Below, in pieces: positions 1-7,779 of a stretch of DNA of 14,712 nt. Each line of letters opens with the position of its first letter. Position 1 is the first letter of the stretch. The notes under the pieces are model-generated. The model saw nothing but the letters and a program-made list of their open reading frames with translations, did not search any database and had not been told where the DNA came from. Location of the stretch: the NCBI GenBank assembly GCA_016935955.1, contig JAFGPY010000081.1, forward strand, positions 1 to 14,712, written 5' to 3'. The translations under genes were made by a program, and so were the position numbers. This DNA comes from Planctomycetota bacterium (GTDB taxonomy: Bacteria > Planctomycetota > Phycisphaerae > FEN-1346 > JAACEH01).

Positions 1-200
1 CTAAGCGGTGTCAGAAAAATCTTTTGCTGTGGGTGCCATGGCTGCCCCGGCGGCGGGGGTGCCACACTTTGGAGGCCCGACGAAGTCGGGACCAAAGTGT
101 GCGTATCGGAGGGCACACCTTGGCGTCCCCTGCGGGGCCGCTCCAAGGTGTGGCACCCAGCCCCCACTACCGACATCCCAAGAGACTCATGTAATACCGA
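1..200. repeat. Left MITE-like hairpin repeat unit (may begin outside window)
   Basis: Non-coding. It starts with CTAAGCGGTGTCA (1-13), which recurs at 201-213 and inverted at 334-346. The core is bounded by GGGTGCCA (31-38) and TGGCACCC (151-158). Inside are two large hairpins with the same plan. CACACTTTGG (63-72) pairs with CCAAAGTGTG (92-101) around an inner CCCGAC-GAA-GTCGGG hairpin. CACACCTTGG (114-123) pairs with CCAAGGTGTG (143-152) around CCCC-TGC-GGGG. The two outer stems differ by one compensated base pair. The right edge (174-187) is a perfect 14-bp inverted match to 218-231 in the next unit, consistent with diverged terminal inverted repeats. No protein is encoded. Mobility is inferred from structure only. 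Confidence 0.75.
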
Positions 201-346
201 CTAAGCGGTGTCACGTAAGTCTCTTGGGATGCCCATAGCGGGTGCCATGCCTGCCCCTGCAGGCATGCCGAATGGTTCCCGCCCGGCGCATGGCTGCGGG
301 GCAGCCATGGCACCCAAGGTAAGAAGACTTACCTGACACCGCTTAG
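201..346. repeat. MITE-like element with 22-bp terminal inverted repeats
   Basis: Positions 201-222 and 325-346 are inverted copies that match at 21 of 22 positions. Nested inside is a hairpin cassette bounded by GGGTGCCA (240-247) and TGGCACCC (308-315). The cassette holds CATGCCTGC/GCAGGCATG (246-254 with 259-267) and CATGGCTGC/GCAGCCATG (289-297 with 301-309). The right terminal repeat overlaps the stop codon (343-345) of the minus-strand gene ending at 343, so the element defines that protein's C-terminus. No convincing target-site duplication is visible. It could equally be a fold-back repeat that also terminates transcription. Confidence 0.75.
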
Positions 347-1698
347 GGCAGGGGCTCGGCGGCCGGAGTTTCCGGCTGCGCGGCGGGAGTCTGCGGCTGG
401 GGCGATTCGTTCTGCGGCTGGTCGGACGACGCCGGTGCGGCGGGCGTTGCGTCGCTCGGCTGGTTCTGCTGCTGGACCAGGTACTGGCCGTACCAGCGGC
501 GCCAGGCCCGAACGTCGTAACCGAAGTCCGCTCCCGTGATGCGCTTCAGGGCCTCCAGCACTTCGGGGTGCGTGACGGTGATGATGATCCGTTCGGCCCA
601 CGGCTCGACGCGGGCATGAACATCCAGCACGGCGCCCTGGGTGATGTAGCCGATCACGGGGTTGAAGGCCACGGCCCCCTCGGCCACCACCGGCTCGAGG
701 TCGGCCACGTAGCCGTAGCGCGTGCCGATGGCGATCCAGGCCCGCTGCGACTCGACGGTCTCGTGCACGATGACGCGGACCTCGCGAGTGATCAGCGACC
801 GGATCAGGCCGGGCACCGAATTCATCAGACCCGCGTCGGCCACGGCCCCGGCCACGCGGTCGCGGGCCACCTCGCCGCCCTTGCGCATCAGGTTCGTCAG
901 TTCCTGGCCGGCCTTCTTGCTGTCCATTTCGGCCAGCACCTCGCGGCTGCGATGCCAGACCTCCGAGTCCGCGTCGCTCGTCATGATGTCCACCAATGCC
1001 AGGGCGGCATCGTCGCCGCCGATGCGGCCGAGGGCCTCGACCGCCAGCAGGCGAACGGGCTCCTCGGGATGGCGGGCCAGCACGTCGCGCAGCGGCTGCA
1101 CGGCCGCCGGATCGCTGATCGCCAGCACTTCGTTGCGACCCTCGGTGAACGCGTCGCTGAATTGCCATTGGTTCAGCGGCCCGCCGCCCAGTTCGCGCAG
1201 TCGTTCGGTCCACTGCTTGCTGCGGAACCGGTACTCGTGGTCGCGGGCGGCCGGGTCCGGCGGCTCGGCGTCCTTGGCCTCGCGGATTTCGTCGCGGGTC
1301 GTCCAGCGATTGTCGTAGCGGACGTAGCCCAGGGCCCGCCGCGCGGTCTCGTTGTTCTCGTCGAGCTTCAGGGCCTGGAGGAAATGCTCGCGGGCCTGTT
1401 CGTTGAGCTGCTTCCCGGCGCACCAGCGACCCAGGTCCGCGTGGGCCGCGGCCGTAGGCTCCAGGGCGGCCAGACGCCGGCTGTACTGCTCGGTCGGAGA
1501 GGGGGCCCGCTCGCGCCGTTCGACCATGGCCGCCGGAATCGATATCTCGCCGCTGCCGACGATCACCACGATGACGTCGCCCTTGTGCTGCAGCACCTCG
1601 CCTTCGATCGTGCTGCCGCCCTTGAGGTGGAACACGTCGCCCCGGGCCGTCCCGCAGAACAGGGCCGCCGCCCACAGGATGAGAAAGGTCCGTTTCAA
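343..1698 (-). CDS. Exported SHD1-like / TPR / HEAT-repeat protein
   Basis: The specific function is not recognised. The chosen start is TTG at 1698, preceded by GAGG with 8-nt spacing, giving 451 aa with a clean signal peptide (KRT, hydrophobic core, ..TARG, residues 1-20). A frame extension to GTG at 1791 is unlikely because a perfect TATAAT lies inside it at 1777-1782. Residues 21-55 resemble the small beta domain 'hLKGGstieGeV' (SHD1-like) common in exported planctomycete proteins. Residues about 90-130 look TPR-like, ending in an LGYVRYDNRW-type motif. Residues about 195-320 are HEAT-like (LRDVLARHPEEPVRLLAVEALGRI). The tail from about 410 is rich in Pro, Gln, Ala and Glu and of low complexity. 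The stop codon lies within a mobile-looking repeat, so the natural C-terminus may have been altered. The gene lies 111 nt downstream of the next minus-strand gene and may share its transcript or use its own promoter. A scaffold or protein-binding role in the envelope is inference. Confidence 0.85.
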   Translation of the reverse strand: MKRTFLILWAAALFCGTARGDVFHLKGGSTIEGEVLQHKGDVIVVIVGSGEISIPAAMVERRERAPSPTEQYSRRLAALEPTAAAHADLGRWCAGKQLNEQAREHFLQALKLDENNETARRALGYVRYDNRWTTRDEIREAKDAEPPDPAARDHEYRFRSKQWTERLRELGGGPLNQWQFSDAFTEGRNEVLAISDPAAVQPLRDVLARHPEEPVRLLAVEALGRIGGDDAALALVDIMTSDADSEVWHRSREVLAEMDSKKAGQELTNLMRKGGEVARDRVAGAVADAGLMNSVPGLIRSLITREVRVIVHETVESQRAWIAIGTRYGYVADLEPVVAEGAVAFNPVIGYITQGAVLDVHARVEPWAERIIITVTHPEVLEALKRITGADFGYDVRAWRRWYGQYLVQQQNQPSDATPAAPASSDQPQNESPQPQTPAAQPETPAAEPLP

Positions 1699-1776
1699 GG
1701 CTCTGACCTCGCCAAAACGCCCGCCCGCCGCTCCCCCCCGACGAGGGCGCGGGACATGCCAACCTCGTATCCTTAC

Positions 1777-1782
1777 ATTATA
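1777..1782 (-). promoter_or_regulatory. Candidate -10 box for the HEAT/TPR gene
   Basis: The minus strand reads TATAAT exactly, inside an AT-rich island (TATATAATG) unlike the GC-rich surroundings. A start near 1770 would leave a leader of about 72 nt before the TTG start at 1698. There is no good -35 hexamer at 16-18 bp spacing, so the promoter may be activator-dependent or the match may be chance. Confidence 0.4.
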
Positions 1783-1809
1783 TACGAACACCCAGGCGGC
1801 CCAGACGAT

Positions 1810-3762
1810 TTATGGTTCTCTTCGGCTGTCGTCGGCCTGCGGCTTCACTGCCGGCCGATTCGGGCCCACCCGCAGCAATTCCATCAGCCGCCCGGAGCGG
1901 TCGGCCAGGGGCAACAGGCCGTATCCGCTCGCCCCGCCCGAGCGTGCGGCGTCGATGCGGCGGGCCATGGCCGCCCAGTCCAGCGACGCGGCCCGGGCTG
2001 CGGCAGGGGCCAGGATCGGCACCACCGGCACGCGACCGGCGGCACGCGACACCTGGTCGGTCACCACGCCGGCCAGGTTCTCGTCCGGTACGTCGCAGTC
2101 CACGGCCAGCAACAGGTCGATACTTTTGGCGTCCACCCAGGCCGACCAGTTCAGCCCCGCGCGGTCGGCGTCCGCTATGTCCTCGGCGCTCAGGGCCGCG
2201 AGCACCTTGGCCTTGGGCCGCACGCGACGGACCACCTCGGCCGCCCGACCCACGGCCGCGGCGACGGTCTCACGGCGCAAGGCCAGCCAGTGATGTCGCG
2301 GCGGTCCGTCCTGGAAGAGGTCGTCGGGCCAATTCTCGATCGTCTTGCTGAGCCGGCGCTCGGCCGCCGCCTGGCACTCCCGGCACGTGCAGGCGTTCGG
2401 TCCGGCGAAACCCACCGAGGCCAGCACGTACCCGTCCACGTCGTATGCGGTCAGCAGTTCTTCAATAGCCGCAAGCTCCCGTTCGACCGTGTTGCCGCGA
2501 TTGGGGCACGCCCAGTCGATCGTCGCCCGCTTGTCGTCTTCCTGGCTGAGCCGCAGCGTCGCGAGTTGCCCGCCCGCGAAGCCGTTGTCGCCGACGGCGT
2601 GCCACGAGTGCCGCAGGACATAGAGCTTCAGGCCGTGTGCGTGTGCGGCCTTGAGGGCGGCGGCCACCTGGTCGCCGCGGGCCCTCAGCTTGTCGCCGGC
2701 GGCAAAGATCCTCGAAGGATACGCCGCGTAAGCCGGGCTGCCGCTCTCGACGACGATGGCCGTGAAGCGGGCCTCGGCCAGGCGGCCGGCCAGGGCGTCC
2801 CAATCGATCGCTTCGCCGGCCAGCGGGTTGGGCACCCAAGCCACGCGCAGCTCGTTCTCGCGGGCGGGCATGTCGGCGGCCGACGCCAGTTCGCACGCCG
2901 CGACGGCCTTTCGGGCCACGGCCGCGGCGCCGAGCGGATCGCTCTCCAGGAGCGACCGCGACTCGGCCGCCAGGCGGGCCACCGTCCGCCAGTCGTCCCG
3001 GTCGCTGGGCTTCAGACTGACTCGGCCCAGCAGCCGCTCCACGGCCCGAGGTCCCAGCGACGGGCAGAGGTGTGCCGACAGCCGCAGCAGCAGATCGACT
3101 TTCCGCTCGGCGTCGTCCCCGGTCAGCATGCCGGTCAGGTAGATGCCGCCCGGAGTCTCGATCGCGGCCGGGTACGGCGACCGCTTGCCGTCGCCGGACG
3201 CCCAGTGGGCCAGGACGCGCGTCCCGGGCTCCGTCACGTCCATGATGTGAACGCTCGTCGCGGGGTTCGATACGGCGGGGAGCCCGCTCGGCGCGTCGTC
3301 GGCGAACACCAGCGAAGCAAACTCGCCGTCCCGACGGGCCTTCCGCGACGCCAACTCGTCGAGACCCACGACCCGTTGCGTCTCGGAACTGCCGCCGAGG
3401 TCCAGGACCTTGCCGCCCTTGCGGACATAGGTCGGCAGGTGTTCGCCCAGCGACGGCGTCGGCAGCGGATTGTAGGGCAGCACCACCAGCGAGGCCTCGG
3501 CCAGCACTTCGGGGCTCACGTCCGTGTCGTCCACGACGCGCAGCGGCAGGCCCGCCGCCTCCAGCATGGACCGCACGCGGTCGAAACAGGCCGCAATTGT
3601 CTGGGTCTGTTCCTGCGTCGGGGCAGTGCGGCTGTTGCGAACGACCAACACCGCTCCCTGGCCGTCGGTCTTCACCGACCCGTCGTATCTATCCGCGCCG
3701 GCAGGGCCGCAGAGCCACGCAACGACAACCACGGCCGCGATCAGGCAAAGGCCATACTTCAT
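1810..3762 (-). CDS. Exported glycosyl hydrolase-like (GHL10/DUF187-type) protein
   Basis: 650 aa. ATG at 3762 has GGAGG seven nt upstream. Residues 1-23 are a signal peptide (MKYGLCLIAAVVVVAWLCGPAGA), so the protein is exported. The N-terminal third (about 35-240) has an alternating beta/alpha pattern with a 'VVLPYN...YVRKGGKVLDLGG' segment like the glutamine-amidotransferase-like domains fused to secreted glycosidases. Residues about 305-620 look like a TIM barrel of the GHL10 type: 'WDALAGRLAEARFTAIVVE', 'AHAHGLKLYVLRH', 'ACPNRGNTVERELAAIEELL', then a CxCxxC cluster (C458, C460, C463) that in relatives follows the DGIHLDYIRYP strand. Here that strand reads DGYVLASVGFAG, so the usual Asp and Arg are missing and activity is doubtful. 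The substrate is unknown. The gene is probably co-transcribed with the HEAT/TPR gene 111 nt downstream. Confidence 0.88.
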   Translation of the reverse strand: MKYGLCLIAAVVVVAWLCGPAGADRYDGSVKTDGQGAVLVVRNSRTAPTQEQTQTIAACFDRVRSMLEAAGLPLRVVDDTDVSPEVLAEASLVVLPYNPLPTPSLGEHLPTYVRKGGKVLDLGGSSETQRVVGLDELASRKARRDGEFASLVFADDAPSGLPAVSNPATSVHIMDVTEPGTRVLAHWASGDGKRSPYPAAIETPGGIYLTGMLTGDDAERKVDLLLRLSAHLCPSLGPRAVERLLGRVSLKPSDRDDWRTVARLAAESRSLLESDPLGAAAVARKAVAACELASAADMPARENELRVAWVPNPLAGEAIDWDALAGRLAEARFTAIVVESGSPAYAAYPSRIFAAGDKLRARGDQVAAALKAAHAHGLKLYVLRHSWHAVGDNGFAGGQLATLRLSQEDDKRATIDWACPNRGNTVERELAAIEELLTAYDVDGYVLASVGFAGPNACTCRECQAAAERRLSKTIENWPDDLFQDGPPRHHWLALRRETVAAAVGRAAEVVRRVRPKAKVLAALSAEDIADADRAGLNWSAWVDAKSIDLLLAVDCDVPDENLAGVVTDQVSRAAGRVPVVPILAPAAARAASLDWAAMARRIDAARSGGASGYGLLPLADRSGRLMELLRVGPNRPAVKPQADDSRREP

Positions 3763-3788
3763 CCGATCCTCCTACGCTATCATAGCGC

Positions 3789-3924
3789 CTGTGTGAAACC
3801 TGCTCTGTACCGTGGCACGGGCATCTTGCCCGTGAGTCGCAGGGCCGTCTCGGCCCTGCAAATCCACGGCCGAGACGGCCGTGGGACTCATGGGCGGGAC
3901 GCCCATGCCACGATTCTCACACAG
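3789..3924. repeat. Four-hairpin dispersed repeat (family 2, copy 1)
   Basis: This fills the divergent spacer. CTGTGTGA (3789-3796) and TCACACAG (3917-3924) form an 8-bp terminal inverted repeat. Between them are four successive hairpins: 3816-3834 (CACGGGCA-TCT-TGCCCGTG), 3839-3859 (8-bp stem, loop GTCTC), 3865-3883 (7-bp stem, loop GAGAC) and 3889-3907 (CATGGGC-GGGAC-GCCCATG). The stretch 3805-3838 is identical over 34 bp to 7032-7065. Repeats of this kind give rise to spurious 'GILPVS / HGRDARAT'-like peptides in planctomycete annotations; that statement is from memory. It is non-coding. It could affect mRNA ends of either neighbour. Confidence 0.85.
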
Positions 3925-4031
3925 TCTCTTAGACGGACGACAACCGTGCGTATTGTCGGCCAGAGGCGGGAGAAATGCAACCTTCGCTCCGGACCTCCGC
4001 GGCCGCAAATCGCCCGAAATGGCGCCCGCCC

Positions 4032-4061
4032 TTGCATGATCCGGACGTGCGGGGGTATGAT
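4032..4061 (+). promoter_or_regulatory. Candidate sigma70-type promoter for the FAD oxidoreductase gene
   Basis: TTGCAT (4032-4037), an 18-bp spacer and TATGAT (4056-4061, five of six consensus positions). A start near 4068 would give a leader of about 40 nt. The spacing fits and the site lies just upstream of a strong start signal. The -35 is only partly conserved. Confidence 0.4.
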
Positions 4062-4108
4062 ACGCGCTTTGGCTGGCCGGTGAATGTGGCGATAAGGGAG
4101 ATTCAGGG

Positions 4109-6982
4109 ATGGCCCATGACGTTTTCGATCGCAAACACGAAATCCTGGTTGCCGGGGGCGGGCTATGCGGATGGGCTGCGGCCCTGACGGCGGCACGCGC
4201 CGGACGCAACGTGCTGCTGGTCTCGCGACGCGCCCAGCTCGGATGGGAAATCGCACTGACCCAGGCCCTGCAACTTGCCGACGATCCGTCGCCGCCGCTC
4301 GGCGGACTGGCGGCCGAACTGCTGCGAAATCTCGCCGACCAGAACGCCGCACGCGACGGGCTGCTCTGTCCGCCTGCGGCCGAACTCATGATGCACCAGA
4401 TGGCCGAGGAGGCGGGCGTCGAGTTGCTGCTCTACGCCGCGCCGCTCTGCCCGGTGCAGGACGACGACGGACGCATCACCGGAATTCTCGTCGGCTGCAA
4501 GTCCGGACAGCACGCCCTGCGGGCCGACCTCGTCGTCGACGCCACGGACACGCTACTGCTGGCTCGCGACGCCGGCCTGCCGCTTCGCCGCGCCGACAGC
4601 GTGCCCGCCCGCCTGACCGTCATGCTCAACGGTCTGGACGAACCCCTTGCCGAAGCCGTGGACCTCGGGCCGTGCGGACCGGCGACGAGCGTCGTCGTGC
4701 GACCGTCGCTCTGGTCCGGCGAGGCCGCCATCCAGTTCACGATGCCCACCGACTCGATCGTCGACGCGCACCTCGCCGTGCCGCAGGTCCTGCACGCCGT
4801 CCGCGACCGCGAGGCCGCCGTGCGCGGGGCCCTCGTCACGACGATGAGCGTCGAGCCGTTGCCCCTGTCGCCGCGCGTCGCAGCCGACCCGCAGGCCGAG
4901 CCGGCGTCGCGGCAGGGACTCCTCCTCGCGGGGCCCGTGCGGACGTCCGACGACGCCGACCAGGCGGGCGCGTGCAGTCCTGCCGCCCTGATCGCCCTGG
5001 GCGAATCGGTCGGCGCCGCGGCCGCGAAGGCCCACGTCCCGCAGGACGACGCGCCGCTGGACGAGGCCGGATCGTTGCTGCCCCCGCCTCCGCACGAGCG
5101 GGCCGACGTGATCGTCCTCGGTGGAGGCACGGCCGGCGCCGTGGCGGCCATTGCCGCGGCGCGGCACGGCGCCGACACCCTGCTCGTCGAGCCGCTGACC
5201 TACCTGGGCGGCATCGGAACCGGCGGCGGCATTCACATGTACTACCACGGTCGCACCGGCGGCCTGCAGGACGAAATCGATCGCCGCGCGGGCGAACTGT
5301 CGCCGCTGTTCATGGGCCGCCACGAGCTGAAGGCCTGGGACAACCACTGCTTCCACCCGGACGCCAAGAAGGTCGCCCTGCTGGAACTGGCCACCGAGGC
5401 CGGCGTGCGGCTGGCGCTGGGCGCCACGGCCACGGGCGTCATCGCCGAACGTTACGAGCCGACCGACTGGCGGTCCAAGGCGCTCGTCCGCCGCGGAACC
5501 ACCGACAGCGAGACGCCGGCCCGCGTCACGGCCGTGGTCTCCGCCGGACCCGAGGGCGTGCGGTTCTGCGAGGCGGCGGCGTTCGTCGATTCGACGGGCG
5601 ACGGCGACGTGGCCGCCATGGCCGGAGCCGAATTCGTCTACGGCCGCGAGGGCGATGGGTTGCTCCACGCCTTCAGCCAGAGCGCCGGCGCCGTCGAGCC
5701 GGCCAAGGACGACCAGGGGCAACCCCTCGACCGCCTGAAGATGGTCATCGTCAACTTCGACGCCGGGTACGTCGACCCGGACGACGTGACCGACCTGACG
5801 CGCGGCCGCGGCCTGGGCCTGCGGCACTTGCGGCAGTCGGCGTGGGCCGACGACGCGCGGTGGACCTACATCGCGCCGCACCTCGGCCTGAGGCAGGGAC
5901 GCCAGATCGTCGGCGACTACCAGTTGACGCTCGGCGACCAGGTGGCCGGCCGGCAGTTCCCCGACGTCATCGGCTACGCGTTCAGCCACTACGACAACCA
6001 CGCCATCGACTACGAGAACGAATCCGACGGCGGCGCAATGTGGGTCTGGCTGCTCGGGCAATGGCGAAAGCTCATGGGGTGCGAGATACCGTACCGGTGC
6101 CTGCTGCCGCGGCGCGTCGAAGGGCTGCTGGTGGCCTGCCGGGCCCTGTCGCTGACGCAGGACGCGCACCACCAGTTGCGGATGCAGCGCGACATGCAGC
6201 GGATCGGCGAGGTGGCGGGCATCGCCGCGGCGCTGGCCGCGCGGCAAGGCCTGACGCCGCGAACCATCGACGTGGCCGAACTGCAAGGCATTCTGCGAAA
6301 GTGCGGGGCACTGCGCGAATCGGACCGTCCGTTGCCGGCCTTGCCCGAGGGGACGGCCGAGCAACTGGTCGAGCGGCTCGGCGAGGACAAGCCGTTCGAT
6401 GCCGCGTGGCAACTGGCCCGTGACCATCAGGAGACCTTGCCCGCGCTTCGCGACGCGCTGCGATCCGACGTGCCCGCTCAACGGTTCTGGTCGGCGGCCA
6501 CGCTGGCCATGGCCGGCGACGCTTCGGGCGCCGGCGAGTTGATTGCCGCCGTGCGCGAGCGGCGCGACGATACCCTCAACGCCCGCAAGGCCGCGCCGCA
6601 ATGGATGTCGTCGATCGTGCTGCTGGGCCGCGTGGGCAGCCGCGAGGCCGTCCCGGCGCTGTGCGAGGTGCTCCAGGACGGCGAGGCGACGCTCAGTGCG
6701 GTCATTGCCGCCGTGCGCGCCCTGGGCCGCATCGGCGACGCGTCGGCCGAGAAGGCCGTTCGCGGCGTGCTGACCCGCAAGAACCTCGACACCCGTCGCT
6801 TCCTCCAGTTCAGCATGGGCAACCGGGCCCAGGTGGCCGAGGAGGCGCGCTGGCAACTGGACCTCGCGGTCGCCGAGGCCCTCAGCCGCATGGGCCGACC
6901 CGACCGGTCGCTGGCCGAGCCCTACCTGGACGACGAGCGGGCCTATGTTCGCCGCCGCGCGAGGACCGTGCTGGCCATGTGA
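4109..6982 (+). CDS. Tandem FAD-dependent oxidoreductase (FAD_oxidored type) with C-terminal HEAT domain
   Basis: 957 aa. ATG at 4109 has AAGGGAG upstream with 8-nt spacing. There is no signal peptide, so it is predicted cytoplasmic. Two FAD modules are fused. The first (about 10-325) has a Rossmann loop AGGGLCG (G16-G21) but its second strand ends VLLVSRR, with Ser where Glu normally binds the ribose, and later VVDATD. The second (about 332-780) is intact: GGGTAG (338-343), TLLVEPLTYLGG, then GGIHMYYHG, NHCFHPDAKK and FVDSTGDGDVAAMAGAEF. The second half matches the FAD_oxidored family of uncharacterised oxidoreductases; the electron donor and substrate are unknown. Residues about 790-957 are HEAT repeats ('SREAVPALCEVLQDGEATLSAVIAAV RALGRIGD' in pattern). 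The double module plus HEAT is larger than the usual single-module protein of roughly 450-650 aa. It is divergent from the GHL10-like gene. Confidence 0.93.
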   Translation: MAHDVFDRKHEILVAGGGLCGWAAALTAARAGRNVLLVSRRAQLGWEIALTQALQLADDPSPPLGGLAAELLRNLADQNAARDGLLCPPAAELMMHQMAEEAGVELLLYAAPLCPVQDDDGRITGILVGCKSGQHALRADLVVDATDTLLLARDAGLPLRRADSVPARLTVMLNGLDEPLAEAVDLGPCGPATSVVVRPSLWSGEAAIQFTMPTDSIVDAHLAVPQVLHAVRDREAAVRGALVTTMSVEPLPLSPRVAADPQAEPASRQGLLLAGPVRTSDDADQAGACSPAALIALGESVGAAAAKAHVPQDDAPLDEAGSLLPPPPHERADVIVLGGGTAGAVAAIAAARHGADTLLVEPLTYLGGIGTGGGIHMYYHGRTGGLQDEIDRRAGELSPLFMGRHELKAWDNHCFHPDAKKVALLELATEAGVRLALGATATGVIAERYEPTDWRSKALVRRGTTDSETPARVTAVVSAGPEGVRFCEAAAFVDSTGDGDVAAMAGAEFVYGREGDGLLHAFSQSAGAVEPAKDDQGQPLDRLKMVIVNFDAGYVDPDDVTDLTRGRGLGLRHLRQSAWADDARWTYIAPHLGLRQGRQIVGDYQLTLGDQVAGRQFPDVIGYAFSHYDNHAIDYENESDGGAMWVWLLGQWRKLMGCEIPYRCLLPRRVEGLLVACRALSLTQDAHHQLRMQRDMQRIGEVAGIAAALAARQGLTPRTIDVAELQGILRKCGALRESDRPLPALPEGTAEQLVERLGEDKPFDAAWQLARDHQETLPALRDALRSDVPAQRFWSAATLAMAGDASGAGELIAAVRERRDDTLNARKAAPQWMSSIVLLGRVGSREAVPALCEVLQDGEATLSAVIAAVRALGRIGDASAEKAVRGVLTRKNLDTRRFLQFSMGNRAQVAEEARWQLDLAVAEALSRMGRPDRSLAEPYLDDERAYVRRRARTVLAM

Positions 6983-7031
6983 GTCCTGCGGCCGAAGCGC
7001 TCCGCCGGCGTGCATGAACGTTCTGGGGATG

Positions 7032-7130
7032 CTGTACCGTGGCACGGGCATCTTGCCCGTGAGTCCCAGGGGCATCCTGCCCCTGGTGTTGCCCGTGGCA
7101 CGTGGCATAGGTGCTCGCGCCCATGCCACG
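7032..7130. repeat. Four-hairpin dispersed repeat (family 2, copy 2)
   Basis: Positions 7032-7065 repeat 3805-3838 exactly over 34 bp, including CACGGGCA-TCT-TGCCCGTG (7043-7061). After that the copies diverge in sequence but keep the plan. CCAGGGGCA-TCC-TGCCCCTGG (7066-7086) is a perfect 9-bp hairpin, and CGTGGCAT (7101-7108) pairs with ATGCCACG (7123-7130) around a GGTG-CTCG-CGCC inner stem. It lies between the FAD oxidoreductase gene and the coiled-coil gene, 49 nt after the former's stop, and may form the 3' end of that mRNA. There is no T-tract. Confidence 0.85.
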
Positions 7131-7168
7131 TCCCCATAACGTTAATGCCGTCCGCCCGTTGCTCTGCC

Positions 7169-7197
7169 TTGACAAGTTGCCGGCCATCTGGTCACAT
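7169..7197 (+). promoter_or_regulatory. Candidate promoter for the small membrane-protein pair
   Basis: There is a perfect TTGACA at 7169-7174 and a 17-bp spacer, but a weak -10 (TCACAT, 7192-7197, three of six). A start near 7204 would leave a leader of about 49 nt. Placement and -35 are good; the -10 is the doubt. Confidence 0.35.
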
Positions 7198-7252
7198 TGG
7201 GTAGCATTCCTGTTCTGTGGCCGGACGGTCGAGCACGTCTCGTGAGAGGGCC

Positions 7253-7717
7253 ATGACCGTGGCAAAGCGGAAAGCAATCGTGATCATGGTGATCGTGGGT
7301 CTGGCGGCGGCCGCTGCCGGCACGGGCGGCGGGCTGGCCTTGGGCGCCTTCCTGTGGCGGACGGAAGTGAGGACGTTGCAGAAAGAGCAGACCCTGCTGG
7401 ACAACCGTTGCGACGCGCTGGCCAAAGAGGTGCAGGGCCTGCAGGAGGCGCTGAAGACGCGCGACGAGAAATACCGCCAGGCGGCGGCCGGCCTTGCCCA
7501 GGCCCAGGAGAACGCCCAAGCCAAGCAGGCCGAACTGACCACGCAGAACAGCGACCTGAAGGATCAACTGGAGCAACGGTCGGCCGAACTCGAGCGGGCC
7601 CAGGAGGCCCTGACCAAAGAGCGGCAGACCCACGCCGATGCCCAGGCCGAGATGCGCAACGCGATCGAGAAGCTCACCCGGGAACTCCAGGAGCTGAAGG
7701 CCAAACCCGAGCCGTGA
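7253..7717 (+). CDS. Membrane-anchored coiled-coil protein
   Basis: 154 aa, function not recognised. ATG at 7253 is preceded by GAGAGGG. An in-frame ATG at 7217 lacks a ribosome site and would add a polar extension before the basic N-terminus. Residues 1-7 (MTVAKRK) are basic and residues about 8-34 are one hydrophobic helix with small residues (AAAAAGTGGG), probably an uncleaved anchor or signal. Residues about 38-150 are rich in Glu, Gln, Lys and Ala with heptad spacing of Leu/Ala (LQKEQTLLDNRCDALAKEV), a long coiled coil. The likely topology is one membrane span with the coil in the periplasm. It is followed 62 nt later by a small membrane protein on the same strand. A structural or spacer role in the envelope is inference. 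Confidence 0.85.
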   Translation: MTVAKRKAIVIMVIVGLAAAAAGTGGGLALGAFLWRTEVRTLQKEQTLLDNRCDALAKEVQGLQEALKTRDEKYRQAAAGLAQAQENAQAKQAELTTQNSDLKDQLEQRSAELERAQEALTKERQTHADAQAEMRNAIEKLTRELQELKAKPEP

Positions 7718-7779
7718 CGCGGCGAGTTGACTCAGGTTGGCTGTCTACAGTTGCACCAAGTATCCGCGATCTTCCCACG

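Noticed and set aside
1..346. CRISPR-like array
   Set aside because: The repeats are inverted rather than direct, unequal in spacing, and each carries its own stem variation; there are no cas genes nearby.
3779..3784. TATGAT on the minus strand as -10 of the GHL10-like gene
   Set aside because: It would leave a leader of only about 10 nt and start within or beside the ribosome-binding site. It is part of a small palindrome (CGCTAT-C-ATAGCG, 3775-3787) instead.
568..4083. Very long open frame (1171 codons) on the plus strand opposite the two minus-strand genes
   Set aside because: It is antisense to two well-supported genes, its translation is His/Arg/Gly-rich with no domain pattern, and such frames are expected opposite GC-rich coding DNA.
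3772..4389. 205-codon minus-strand frame through the four-hairpin repeat
   Set aside because: Much of it is repeat translation of the MGVPPMSP / HGQDARAT kind, and the rest overlaps the FAD gene in antisense.
4553..7129. 858-codon frame on the minus strand opposite the FAD oxidoreductase gene
   Set aside because: Same cause: an antisense shadow with low-complexity composition, running into a dispersed repeat at its start.
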